The translations under genes and the position numbers were made by a program. Below the pieces are notes generated by a model. That model was not told where the DNA came from and did not search any database. It saw only the letters and a program-made list of their open reading frames with translations. Below, in pieces: positions 36,618 through 44,522 of a stretch of DNA of 64,000 nt; position 1 is the stretch's first letter; every line of letters starts with the position of its first letter. Origin of the DNA: Paraoerskovia marina DSM 21750 (GTDB taxonomy: Bacteria > Actinomycetota > Actinomycetes > Actinomycetales > Cellulomonadaceae); NCBI RefSeq assembly GCF_000701465.1, contig NZ_JNIY01000003.1:1054001-1118000 (forward strand), in the 5' to 3' direction.

Positions 36618-37205
36618 TCAGCCCTTCGCCGCCTTGGCGGCCGCCTTCTGCTGCTTCTTGAAGTCCCGGACCTCATGCAACGACCCGGGGTCGGTGACGT
36701 CGGCGATCGACCGGCGCGACCCCTCGTCGCCGTAGGAGCCCGCCGCCTCGTGCCAACCCGCGGGCGTCACGCCCCGCTGCTTCGCGAGCAGAGCGAGGAA
36801 GATCTTCGCCTTCTGCTCGCCGAAGCCCGGGAGCGCCTTGAGCCGCCGGAGCACGTCCTTGCCCGACGGCGCGTCCTCGCCCTCGGCGGCCGACCACAGG
36901 AGCGTGACGTCGCCGCCGTACATGTCGAGGATCACCGTGGCCACCGACTGGATCCGCGCCGCCATCGACCCGGGGTAGCGATGGACAGCCGGAGGAGTGG
37001 CGCACAGTGCCGCGAACTCCTCGGGGTCGGCCGTCGCGACAGAAGCGACGTCGAACGTTCCGAGGCGTTCGCGGATCTTCTGCGGGCCGGCGAACGCCTG
37101 CTCCATCGGGAACTGCTGGTCGAGCAGCATGCCGACCAGGAGGGCGAACGGGTTGGTGTCGAGCAGCTCGTCGGCGTCGGGGTCGCCGGTCATCCAGAGG
37201 GTCAT
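36618..37205 (-). CDS. HhH-GPD family base-excision repair-like protein
   Basis: A 195-aa small protein of the helix-hairpin-helix GPD glycosylase superfamily. HhH is LKALPGFGEQKAKIFLALLA at about 135-155, and there is an N-terminal helical part with NPFALLVGMLLDQQFPMEQAFAGP. The Lys/Ala-rich tail (KKQQKAAAKAAKG) may bind DNA. No Fe-S Cys cluster of EndoIII/MutY is present. The catalytic Asp after the HhH is not obvious, so glycosylase activity is uncertain. ATG 37205 was chosen; sequence upstream in the frame overlaps the next gene. It is adjacent to cofD (3-nt gap). Confidence 0.82.
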   Translation of the reverse strand: MTLWMTGDPDADELLDTNPFALLVGMLLDQQFPMEQAFAGPQKIRERLGTFDVASVATADPEEFAALCATPPAVHRYPGSMAARIQSVATVILDMYGGDVTLLWSAAEGEDAPSGKDVLRRLKALPGFGEQKAKIFLALLAKQRGVTPAGWHEAAGSYGDEGSRRSIADVTDPGSLHEVRDFKKQQKAAAKAAKG

Positions 37206-37248
37206 GGATCCATCTTCGCAGGAGCCGCGTGTCGGGGCCCGCGACGCG

Positions 37249-37749
37249 TCATCGGACGAGGCGGATCTCGGCGAGCCCCGCGAACCGCTCGTTCGTGCTG
37301 CGGGCGCCGTCGGGGACGAAGCCGTTGCGTCGGTAGAACGCGACGGCGCGAGGGTTCTGCTCGGCCACCCAGAGCTGTGCCGGTTCCGACGGGTCGAGCA
37401 CGGACTCCAGGAGGGAGCGCCCGACCCCCGTGCCGTGGTGGGCGGCGAGCAGGTAGAGCGTCGAGAGCTCCCGGTCGCGGACCGCCGGTGCGGCGCCGTG
37501 CGCCCCGACCCGCGGCGCCGCCGACAGGGCGATGCCGACGACCTGATCGCCGTCGACGGCGACGGCGATCCGGTGGTCGGGATCTGGTGTCGAGAGCAGC
37601 CTGGTCCAGAGCTCGACCCGGTCGGCGACGGAGCGGGTCGCCCAGAAGTCGTCGGGGAGGAGCGGGCCGTAGGTCTCGAGCCAGGAAGCGTGGTGGACGG
37701 CACCCATTCCCTCGGCGTCCCGCACATGGGCCCCGCGGACGGTCGTCAC
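37249..37749 (-). CDS. GNAT family N-acetyltransferase
   Basis: A 166-aa single-domain GNAT. It has VRDAEGMGAVHHASWLETY at the N-terminus, LYLLAAHHGTGVGRSLLESVL (acetyl-CoA motif A) at about 96-116, and LWVAEQNPRAVAFYRRNGFVPDG near the C-terminus. This is the pattern of the broad RimI/YjgM-like group; substrate unknown. The GTG start (37749) overlaps, as GTGA, the stop of the 42-codon VOC-like fragment upstream, so translation may be coupled to it. Confidence 0.85.
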   Translation of the reverse strand: MTTVRGAHVRDAEGMGAVHHASWLETYGPLLPDDFWATRSVADRVELWTRLLSTPDPDHRIAVAVDGDQVVGIALSAAPRVGAHGAAPAVRDRELSTLYLLAAHHGTGVGRSLLESVLDPSEPAQLWVAEQNPRAVAFYRRNGFVPDGARSTNERFAGLAEIRLVR

Positions 37750-37874
37750 GGGCGCGAGTTCTCGAAACCGGTGAGCGTGTGCGTCTCGGTGCTGCACCCG
37801 AAGACCTCCGCCCAGAAGGTCAGTGCCCGGCGGGCGGTCCCGGGCAGGTGGGGGTACGGCGTCGGCGCGGTCAC
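37746..37874 (-). pseudogene. Truncated VOC/PhnB-like (glyoxalase superfamily) gene fragment
   Basis: A 42-residue ORF starting GTG: T-A-P-T-P-Y-P-H-L-P-G-T-A-R-R-A-L-T-F-W, continuing AEVFGCSTETHTLTGFENSRP and a stop. It matches the N-terminal strand-helix of PhnB-like VOC proteins (PYLxFxGTAREALxFYxEVFGG pattern), which are normally 130-160 aa. All later strands are missing. The TGA overlaps the GTG of the GNAT gene. The simplest reading is a deletion that joined the head of a VOC gene to the GNAT gene; the remnant may now act as a short translated leader. Confidence 0.55.
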
Positions 37875-37950
37875 GACGCCAGCGTATCCACGTGGCGCCG
37901 GGCTGGCGCGCCGCCCGGCATCGCGGAGAAGTTCCTGCCACCCTCAGCAC

Positions 37951-38427
37951 ATGGACCTGTTCCTCAGCGTGTTCGTCGTCGTCCTTGCCGCCGTGGGAGC
38001 GGCGGTGGTCGCCGGGATCTACGTGTCGCTGTCGGCGGTGGTCATTCCCGCCTTTCTGCGACTCAAGCCGGCGAGCGGGGCGATCGCGATGCGTTCGGTC
38101 AACCGGACGTCGGCGCGCTGGCCGCTGCTTGTCGTCCTCGGAGCGACAGCCGTGGCCGCGCTCGTCGCTCCCGTGCTCGTTCTCGCGCTCGACGCCGGGG
38201 GGCCGAGTCCGTGGTGGGTGCTCGCGGGGTCCGTCCTCACGCTCTCGGTGTTCGTCCTGTCGGTGGTGAAGACGATTCCGCTCGACCGACGGCTCGGCTC
38301 GATGGAGTCGGCCGAGGCCGCGGAGTTCTGGCCCGAGTATGCCCAGCGGTGGACGGCCTGGAACGACCTGCGTGCCGCCGCGGCGGGAGCCGGAGCCGTG
38401 CTGCTCGTGGTCTCGCTCGTCGCCTGA
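37951..38427 (+). CDS. DUF1772-type four-helix membrane protein
   Basis: A 158-aa integral membrane protein with four hydrophobic helices (about 4-28, 49-70, 82-106, 138-157). Between helices 1 and 2 it has FLRLKPASGAIAMRSVNRTSARWPL, and between 3 and 4 PLDRRLGSM ... FWPEYAQRWTAWNDLRAAAAG. The pattern resembles the DUF1772/anthrone-oxygenase-like superfamily, where a W-x-x-x-N-x-x-R motif precedes the last helix. Function unknown. It is divergent from the VOC/GNAT pair and convergent with the ABC ATPase, 3 bp away. Confidence 0.8.
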   Translation: MDLFLSVFVVVLAAVGAAVVAGIYVSLSAVVIPAFLRLKPASGAIAMRSVNRTSARWPLLVVLGATAVAALVAPVLVLALDAGGPSPWWVLAGSVLTLSVFVLSVVKTIPLDRRLGSMESAEAAEFWPEYAQRWTAWNDLRAAAAGAGAVLLVVSLVA

Positions 38428-38430
38428 CCG

Positions 38431-39207
38431 CTACTCCAGGTCGAAGGCGAGGACCGGGCGGCCCGTCCTCGGGTGACGCAGGACCGCGCAGCGGACGCCG
38501 TAGACCTTCTCGACGACGTCGGGGACCAGTACCTCGTCGACAGGGCCGGCCGTGACGACGCGGCCCTCGGCGAGCATCACGACGTGATCGCACGCTGACG
38601 CCGCGAGGTCGAGGTCGTGCAGGGCGGCGAGCACCGTGATCCCACCTGCCGCCAGGGACCGCACCAGGCGCATCGTCTCGAGCCGCGCGGCGACGTCGAG
38701 GTGGTTGGTCGGCTCGTCGAGCAGGAGCAGGTCGGGCGACTGGGCGAGGGCGCGGGCCATGTGGACGCGCTGGCGTTCTCCGCCGGAGAGTGTCGAGACG
38801 TCGCGGTCAGCCAGCCCGGCCGCGCCAGCCCGGGCCAGTGCGGCTGCGGCGACCGCGTGGTCGGCGTCCGTCGGACCCGCCAACGGTGCCCGGTGGGGAG
38901 TGCGTCCCAGGAGGACCGCGTCGCCGACGAGCAGGGGGAGGTCGGTGTGCGCGTCCTGCTCGACGAGGGCGAGGGCGCGGGCCCGGTCGCGACGACGCAT
39001 CGTCGTCAGGTCGTCCTCGCCGAACCGGACGACGCCCGCGGCGGGCGTGCGGATCGCCGCGACGAGACGCAGCAGGCTCGACTTGCCCGAACCGTTCGGT
39101 CCACACAGGCCGGTGACCGCGCCGGCGGGGGCGGTGCAGTCGACGCCGTCGACGATGAGTCGTCGACCCACGCCCCAGCTGACGTGGTCGATCCGGAGAC
39201 CGCTCAT
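38431..39207 (-). CDS. ABC transporter ATPase, proposed F420-0 importer cassette
   Basis: A 258-aa FecE/BtuD-type ATPase. Walker A is GPNGSGKSS at about 35-43, signature LSGGERQRV at about 140, Walker B LLLDEPTNHLD, and the switch His is in LAALHDLDLA. It overlaps the permease gene by 4 nt (ATGA). The three-gene cassette with a lipoprotein binding protein and FecCD permease matches the actinobacterial cassette described as the putative F420-0 transporter (TIGR03868/03869/03873, from memory). The main support is the binding protein's sequence and the F420 genes 2 kb away. Confidence 0.82.
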   Translation of the reverse strand: MSGLRIDHVSWGVGRRLIVDGVDCTAPAGAVTGLCGPNGSGKSSLLRLVAAIRTPAAGVVRFGEDDLTTMRRRDRARALALVEQDAHTDLPLLVGDAVLLGRTPHRAPLAGPTDADHAVAAAALARAGAAGLADRDVSTLSGGERQRVHMARALAQSPDLLLLDEPTNHLDVAARLETMRLVRSLAAGGITVLAALHDLDLAASACDHVVMLAEGRVVTAGPVDEVLVPDVVEKVYGVRCAVLRHPRTGRPVLAFDLE

Positions 39208-40289
39208 GCTGCCCTGCGGCGCCAGAGGAGGAGGGTGAAGACCGGGGCCCCGATGGCGGCCGTCACGATTCCGACGGGGAGCTCGCTCGGCGCGACCACC
39301 GTCCGTGCTGCGGTGTCCGACCAGACGAGGAAGCTGGCACCGAAGAGCGCGGAGAGCGGGAGGAGGAGCCGGTGGCGGGCGCCGGTGAGGAACCGGACGG
39401 CGTGCGGGAGGATCAGCCCGACGAAGCCGATCGCGCCGGAGACCGCGACGAGGGCGCCGGTGAGGACGGCAACTCCGATCAGCATCGTCCAGCGGGTGCG
39501 GGCGACGTGCACCCCGAGCGCCGCCGCGGCGGTGTCCCCGTAGGTGAAGGCGTCGAGCACGCTCCCGGTGCTCACGAGGAGCCCGCCGAGCACCAGCACG
39601 GCACCCCCGGCGATCGCGACCTCCGTCCACGTGGAGCCGGCCACCGAGCCCATCAGCCAGGTGAGCACCTCCCGGTAGGAGTCGCCCTGGGCGGAGGTGA
39701 AGATCACGAACGACGTCGCGGCGGCCGCGGCCTGGCCGACGGCGAGCCCGGCGAGAACGGTCCGGGCGGGCGTGACGCCGCCGGACGCCCCGGCCAGGAG
39801 GAGGGTGGCGACGAGCGCGGCCGTCGAACCGACGAACGCCGCGACGGGCAGGAGCACGCTCACGCCGACGAGCAGGACGAGCACCGCCCCGAGCGACGCG
39901 CCGGACGAGAGGCCGAGCAGGTACGGGTCGGCGAGCGGGTTGCGCGTCAGGGACTGCATGACGACACCGCAGAGCGCCAGACCGGCGCCGACACACGCGG
40001 CGGTCAGGACCCGCGGCATCCGCAGCTCCCACACCATCGCGTCGACCAGACGCGACGGGGCCTCGACGAGCCCGCCCATCCCGAGGTGCCCGGCGACGCT
40101 CGCGGCGGCGTCGCCGACCGAGACGTCGGCGGGTCCGATCGTCACGGCCACGACGACGGTCACCAGGAGCAGCACGGCGGCGAGAGGGATCCAGACGACT
40201 CCACGCGGCCCGCGGCGCGGCGCGACCGCGGGCCGGGCCTCGCCCGGCACGCGCGTCGTCGTCCGGGTCCGGGGTGTCGTCGTGGTCAT
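39204..40289 (-). CDS. FecCD-type ABC permease, proposed F420-0 importer cassette
   Basis: A 361-aa protein with about ten membrane helices after a 30-residue Thr/Arg-rich cytoplasmic N-terminus. FecCD signatures are LRMPRVLTAACVGAGLALCGVVMQSLTRNPLADPYLLGLSSGA and the C-terminal GFVGLILPHAVRFLTGARHRLLLP, the ATPase-docking loop. It is second in the operon: 10 bp after the binding protein and overlapping the ATPase. The substrate assignment rests on the cassette, not on the permease alone; siderophore or corrinoid permeases look similar. Confidence 0.83.
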   Translation of the reverse strand: MTTTTPRTRTTTRVPGEARPAVAPRRGPRGVVWIPLAAVLLLVTVVVAVTIGPADVSVGDAAASVAGHLGMGGLVEAPSRLVDAMVWELRMPRVLTAACVGAGLALCGVVMQSLTRNPLADPYLLGLSSGASLGAVLVLLVGVSVLLPVAAFVGSTAALVATLLLAGASGGVTPARTVLAGLAVGQAAAAATSFVIFTSAQGDSYREVLTWLMGSVAGSTWTEVAIAGGAVLVLGGLLVSTGSVLDAFTYGDTAAAALGVHVARTRWTMLIGVAVLTGALVAVSGAIGFVGLILPHAVRFLTGARHRLLLPLSALFGASFLVWSDTAARTVVAPSELPVGIVTAAIGAPVFTLLLWRRRAA

Positions 40290-40299
40290 GGAGCCGCCC

Positions 40300-41346
40300 T
40301 CAGTCGGTCACGGAGCCGAGCTGTTCGACGAGCGAGGCGACGGCGTCGACGGACCGCACCCCGGCCTCGGTCGACGCGAACGGAAGCGTCACGTAGCGAC
40401 CCTCGCGCACGGCGGAGAGCTCGGCGGTGGCGGGGTTGGCCTCCAGCGCCTCGATCTTGCTCTCGGCGGTGTTCCAGGCGGCGTCCACGAGGACGATGAC
40501 GTCCGGGTCCTGCTCGACGATCGACTCCCAGCCCATCGAGGTCCACGTGTCGTGGACGTCCGCGGCGATGTTGGTCAGCCCGGCGGCCGACATGATCATC
40601 TGCGGCGTGCCGATGCCCGCGCCGACGTAGGGCACGTCGGAGCCGGAGGAGTACCAGACCGCGGTCAGCCCGCGCTCGTCCGGCACGACGGCGTCGAGCT
40701 CCGCGCTCTGCTCGTCGACCAGTGCGGCCGCCTCGTCGGGGGTGCCGAGCACGTCACCGGCCTCGGCGATCTGGTCGAACAGCAGGTCGAAGGTCATGGG
40801 GTCGGGCTGGTACTCCTTCTCCTTGCAGGCCGACGGTGCCACGTACGTCGCGACGTCGAGGCTCGTCAGAGTGGACCGGTCGCCGGACTCCTCGGCGGTC
40901 AGCGTCGACTCCCACCCGGCCAGGACGAGGTCCGGCTCGAGGGCGAGCAGCGCCTCGGCGCCGGGCGCCTGGTCGGCCATCGGCGAGGTCACGGTCTCGG
41001 GAGCGCCCGCGGCAAGGTCGTCGGGAAGCGGACCGTCCAGGAAGGCGCTCCCCACGATCCGGTCACCGGCCCCGAGCGCGAGCGCGAGCTCGGTCATCGA
41101 CGACTTGATCGTCACGACCCGTTGCGGCTCGGCGGCGATCGTGACGTCGAACCCGCAGTTGTCGACGTCGACGGGGAACCCGTCCGTGACCGCGGCGGTG
41201 CTGCCGTCGGTCGGGTCTGTTCCGGCTCCGGGGTCGGGGTCGGCGCACGCGCCGAGCCCGAGCAGCGCGGTGGCAGTCGTCAGTGCGGCGACGGCACGGG
41301 GGGCGCGTCGAGGACGGGCAGGGGTACGAGGACGGACATGGCGCAC
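40300..41346 (-). CDS. ABC transporter substrate-binding lipoprotein, proposed F420-0 (or Fo) binding protein
   Basis: A 348-aa class III binding protein with a Tat/Sec-like Arg-rich signal and lipobox LGAC (Cys34). The mature protein begins with an Asp/Gly/Thr linker, then VDNCGFDVTIAAEPQRVVTIKSSMTELALALGAGDRIVGSA. Further blocks are SPSACKEKEYQPDP-like and VWYSSGSDVPYVGAGIGTPQMIMSAAGLTN. VVTIKSS and WYSSGSDxPYVGAGIG are what I associate with the proposed F420-0 binding protein rather than with heme or siderophore binders. It leads the operon, behind a 146-nt upstream region in which I recognise no riboswitch. Confidence 0.83.
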   Translation of the reverse strand: MRHVRPRTPARPRRAPRAVAALTTATALLGLGACADPDPGAGTDPTDGSTAAVTDGFPVDVDNCGFDVTIAAEPQRVVTIKSSMTELALALGAGDRIVGSAFLDGPLPDDLAAGAPETVTSPMADQAPGAEALLALEPDLVLAGWESTLTAEESGDRSTLTSLDVATYVAPSACKEKEYQPDPMTFDLLFDQIAEAGDVLGTPDEAAALVDEQSAELDAVVPDERGLTAVWYSSGSDVPYVGAGIGTPQMIMSAAGLTNIAADVHDTWTSMGWESIVEQDPDVIVLVDAAWNTAESKIEALEANPATAELSAVREGRYVTLPFASTEAGVRSVDAVASLVEQLGSVTD

Positions 41347-41492
41347 GGTGGCGTCTCCAGAGTGGTGGCCCGCGGGCGTGCGGGGTCAGCGATCAGGGAG
41401 CGTGGCACGCCATCCGGTGCCGAGGACCTGCGGCGCAAAGGGGTGCGTCCGCCGTTCCGGGCGAGAACGGTGCCCGGGATCCGTGTCCCACC

Positions 41493-42521
41493 CTAGCGTG
41501 CGGACGCGGGCTCCGGCGGGGTGCCTCCGCCCCAGGGGTCGCCGCCGAACGACTCCCGGCCGTGCGCCGTCGTCCAGCCCGCGAGGTCGGGACCGGCGGG
41601 CACGATCCCGGTCGGGTTGATGTCCGTGTGCACCCGGTAGTAGTGCTCCTTGATCTGGCCGAAGTCGACGGTGTCGCCGAACCCGGGGGTCTGGAAGAGG
41701 TCGCGAGCGTAGCCCCAGAGAGCGGGCATCTCGGTGAGCTTGTTCCGGTTGCACTTGAAGTGGCCGTGGTAGACGGCGTCGAACCGGACGAGCGTCGTGA
41801 ACAGGCGCACGTCCGCCTCCGTGATTCTCTCGCCCATGAGGAACCTGCGCCCGGAGAGCCGGTCCTCGAGGCGGTCGAGCGCCGCGAACAGCCGGGCATA
41901 GGCCTCGTCGTAGGCCTCCTGGGAGCCGGCGAACCCGCAGCGGTACACCCCGTTGTTGACCTCGGTGTAGACCTCCTGCATGACGGCCTCCATCTCGGCG
42001 CGCTCCGTCGGATCCTGCGGGATCAGCTGCGGCGCGCCGGGCCGGTGGAAGTCGGCCCACTCGGTCGACAGGTCCAGCGTCATCTGCGCGAAGTCGTTGG
42101 TCACGACCGCGCCGTCCTTCGTGTCGACGAGGGCGGGGACCGTGATGCCGCGCGGGTACTCGGGGTCGCGCGCGAAGTAGGCCTCCTGGAGGCGCTCGAT
42201 GCCGAGAACGGGATCACGGCCGTCGGGGTCGAGGTCGAACGTCCAGCTGCGCTCGTCGTGCGTCGGGCCGGGCGTGCCCAGACTGATGACGTCCTCGAGT
42301 CCGAGCAGGCGGCGGACGATGATCGAGCGGTTGGCCCAGGGGCACGCCCGGGCCGCGACCAGTCGGTACCGGCCGGGCTCGACGGGGAAGCCGTCGACGG
42401 CGTCGCGCGTGATCCGGGTGGGGATGTACCGCTGGTCGCGGACGAACTCCTGGCCCTCGACCGTGTACGTGCCGCCCTGGGAGTGCTCCGGACGGTCGTT
42501 CCCTGCGACAGAATCGTTCAT
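41493..42521 (-). CDS. Xi-class glutathione S-transferase-like reductase (glutathionyl-hydroquinone reductase family)
   Basis: A 342-aa protein with the GS-hydroquinone reductase layout. The N-terminal thioredoxin fold has active-site ACPWANR at about 59-65 and is preceded by RYRLVAARACPW. The YPRGITVPALVDTKDGAVVTND segment follows, and the all-helical C-terminal domain has FLMGERITEADVRLFTTLVRFDAVYHGHFKCN. In the family a Cys in CPWA reduces mixed disulfides of quinols. Actinobacteria lack glutathione, so mycothiol or another thiol is the likely partner (inference). Start ATG 42521; divergent from the molybdoenzyme gene, 121 bp apart. Confidence 0.9.
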   Translation of the reverse strand: MNDSVAGNDRPEHSQGGTYTVEGQEFVRDQRYIPTRITRDAVDGFPVEPGRYRLVAARACPWANRSIIVRRLLGLEDVISLGTPGPTHDERSWTFDLDPDGRDPVLGIERLQEAYFARDPEYPRGITVPALVDTKDGAVVTNDFAQMTLDLSTEWADFHRPGAPQLIPQDPTERAEMEAVMQEVYTEVNNGVYRCGFAGSQEAYDEAYARLFAALDRLEDRLSGRRFLMGERITEADVRLFTTLVRFDAVYHGHFKCNRNKLTEMPALWGYARDLFQTPGFGDTVDFGQIKEHYYRVHTDINPTGIVPAGPDLAGWTTAHGRESFGGDPWGGGTPPEPASAR

Positions 42522-42642
42522 TGTTCAACCATATCTGTCGGCCGCATCCTCGGCCGGACGGGGACCTGACAAACGGATGACGGTTCCCGGTCCTGCCGCC
42601 TCGAGGCCCTCGCGGCACAGGACGGGGTGCGACGCTAGGTGC

Positions 42643-44268
42643 ATGACCACGGCCACCAGCGCCCCGCGCCCCGCTGCACCGCGTCCTGACGAGCCTTCCG
42701 GGCAGGTCCGGGGTGCCCGGTGGTGGGCAGCGCTGGCCGGCGTCGTCGGCGCCGGCGCCGGTCTCGCCGTCGCCGAGGTTCTTGCCGTGCTGGTCTCGCC
42801 GCGGTCGAGCCCGGTGGCGGCGGCCGGAGCGGCCGTCGTCGACGCGACGCCGGCATGGCTCAAGGACTGGGCCATCGAGACGTTCGGCACCGCGGACAAG
42901 GTGGCGCTCTTCGTCTTCATGGGCGTCTTCATGCTGGTCGGCGCCGCCCTCGCGGGCGTGCTCGAACGCCGCCGCGACACGTGGGGTGCGGCGCTCGTCC
43001 TCCTCGTCGCCGCCGTGGCGGCGGTCGTGGCCGTGCTCCGCCCCGGGTCCACGATCTTCTGGGCCGCGCCGTCGGTCATCGGCGGACTGGCCGGGGCCGG
43101 CGTGCTCCGTGCGTCGATCCGCCGCCTGGCGGAGTGGGAGCACGTCGAGTCCCCGGAGGTCGAGACGCCGCTGACCGCTGCGCGTCGGCGTGCGGAGCTC
43201 GACCGCCGACGGTTCCTGACCTACACCGGGGTCGCGGGGGCGTCCGCCGTGCTGCTCGCCGTGGGGGCCCGCGCGTTGTCGGCGACCACCCGGGTGGTCG
43301 AGCAGGCCAGGACCACCCTGCGCCTCCCGATCCCCGCCGTCCCGGCCGACCCCGTGCCGACGGGTGCCGAGCTCGGTATCGACGGCCTCGAACCGTACAT
43401 CACGCCGAACGAGGAGTACTACCGCATCGACACTGCGCTTCGCGTGCCGCAGGTCGACCCCGACAACTGGTCGTTGCGCGTCGTCGGCATGGTCGACGAG
43501 CCGTTCGAGCTCACGATGGCGGACCTCCTCGCCCTCCCGCTCGAGGAGCACCACGCGACGCTCGCGTGCGTCTCCAACGACGTCGGCGGTGACCTCATCG
43601 GCAACGCGCTCTGGCTCGGCTACCCGCTCCGGGAGCTGCTCGCACGCGCGAAGCCCCAGGCCGGCGCGGACATGGTCCTGTCGCGGTCCGAGGACGGGTG
43701 GACGGCCAGCACCCCGCTGGACGTGCTCCAGGACGAGAACCGCGCGAGCCTGCTCGCCGTCGGCATGAACGGAGAGCCGCTACCGCTGGAGCACGGCTTT
43801 CCCGCGCGACTCGTCGTGCCCGGGCTCTACGGCTACGTCTCCGCGACCAAGTGGGTCACCGAGCTCAAGGTGACGACGTTCGCCGAGGACGTCGCGTACT
43901 GGACCACCCGGGGGTGGACCGCCCGGGGGCCGATCAAGATGTCGAGCCGGATCGACACCCCGCGCAGCAACACCACCGTCGACGCGGGAACCGTCGCGGT
44001 CGCCGGGATGGCCTGGGACCAGCACACGGGGATCGAGAAGGTCGAGGTGCGCGTCGACGACGGTGCGTGGGTGGAGGCAGAGCTCGCCGAGACGGCCTCG
44101 GCCGACACCTGGCGGCAGTGGGTCTACCGGTGGGACGCCACCCCCGGGGGGCACACCCTCACGGTGCGGGCGACCAACGTGGACGGGGACACCCAGACGG
44201 AGCAGTACGCACCTCCCGCCCCGGACGGGTCCACGGGGTGGCACTCCGTGGAGGTCGACGTCCGGTGA
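42643..44268 (+). CDS. Membrane-anchored sulfite-oxidase-family molybdopterin oxidoreductase
   Basis: A 541-aa protein. The N-terminal half has four hydrophobic helices (about 26-45, 85-107, 113-130, 133-150), then a fifth at about 198-215 preceded by RRRFLTY, resembling a Tat-type RR motif. The C-terminal half is an oxidoreductase molybdopterin domain with the Mo-ligand Cys in HHATLACVSNDVGGDL and the PARLVVPGLYGYVSATKWVTEL block, followed by a Mo-co dimerisation (Ig-like) domain starting SSRIDTP. It probably acts outside the membrane on small S- or N-oxides; the substrate is unknown. ATG 42643 lacks a strong SD. A Cys-Cys leader peptide begins just downstream. Confidence 0.88.
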   Translation: MTTATSAPRPAAPRPDEPSGQVRGARWWAALAGVVGAGAGLAVAEVLAVLVSPRSSPVAAAGAAVVDATPAWLKDWAIETFGTADKVALFVFMGVFMLVGAALAGVLERRRDTWGAALVLLVAAVAAVVAVLRPGSTIFWAAPSVIGGLAGAGVLRASIRRLAEWEHVESPEVETPLTAARRRAELDRRRFLTYTGVAGASAVLLAVGARALSATTRVVEQARTTLRLPIPAVPADPVPTGAELGIDGLEPYITPNEEYYRIDTALRVPQVDPDNWSLRVVGMVDEPFELTMADLLALPLEEHHATLACVSNDVGGDLIGNALWLGYPLRELLARAKPQAGADMVLSRSEDGWTASTPLDVLQDENRASLLAVGMNGEPLPLEHGFPARLVVPGLYGYVSATKWVTELKVTTFAEDVAYWTTRGWTARGPIKMSSRIDTPRSNTTVDAGTVAVAGMAWDQHTGIEKVEVRVDDGAWVEAELAETASADTWRQWVYRWDATPGGHTLTVRATNVDGDTQTEQYAPPAPDGSTGWHSVEVDVR

Positions 44269-44272
44269 CCTC

Positions 44273-44308
44273 TTGCCATCGGTCCCGGATCCCGGCACAA
44301 TTCTTCTC
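44273..44308 (+). promoter_or_regulatory. Sigma-70-type promoter of the Cys-Cys leader transcript
   Basis: TTGCCA (44273-44278), a 17-bp spacer, and CACAAT (44296-44301). The expected start lies 7 nt later, at or next to the GTG at 44309, so the mRNA would be leaderless. Spacing is ideal and each hexamer differs from consensus at one position. Confidence 0.7.
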
Positions 44309-44389
44309 GTGACACCTCTGGACGCCCCGACGCACCGCGCTGCCGCGGTCCTCGTCGTGCGCGCGTCCGTCGCCGCGACCTGTTGTTGA
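44309..44389 (+). CDS. Leaderless Cys-Cys-terminated leader peptide (putative cysteine-responsive attenuator)
   Basis: A 26-aa ORF beginning GTG and ending V-A-A-T-C-C-stop. It begins exactly where the promoter at 44273-44301 should start transcription. Leaderless short ORFs ending in consecutive Cys codons are known in mycobacteria as cysteine-responsive attenuators; THRAAAVLVVRASVAA resembles actinobacterial sulfur-gene leaders. Downstream, after 133 nt, is a 66-aa ORF of unknown function rather than an obvious sulfur gene, so the target is unclear. Confidence 0.62.
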   Translation: MTPLDAPTHRAAAVLVVRASVAATCC

Positions 44390-44522
44390 CGGCTCGCCGG
44401 CCCGACGCAGCTCGGATCCACGGTCGGTGAGCAGACGCGCACACGCGCGCCCGTGATCGCCGAGGACCCACAGCGTCCCCGGTCTGCAGTCCGCCGTCAC
44501 TGCGCATCACCAGGAATCTCAC

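Noticed and set aside
38431-41346. ABC cassette read as a heme or siderophore importer
   Set aside because: FecCD/FecE parts alone would allow it, but the binding protein motifs and nearby F420 genes fit the proposed F420-0 cassette better. Kept as the main alternative.
41347-41492. 146-bp region before the importer lipoprotein considered as a cobalamin or other riboswitch
   Set aside because: No B12-box (GCCACTG) or other conserved core was seen. Only a possible TAGGGT -10 at the edge of the neighbouring gene.
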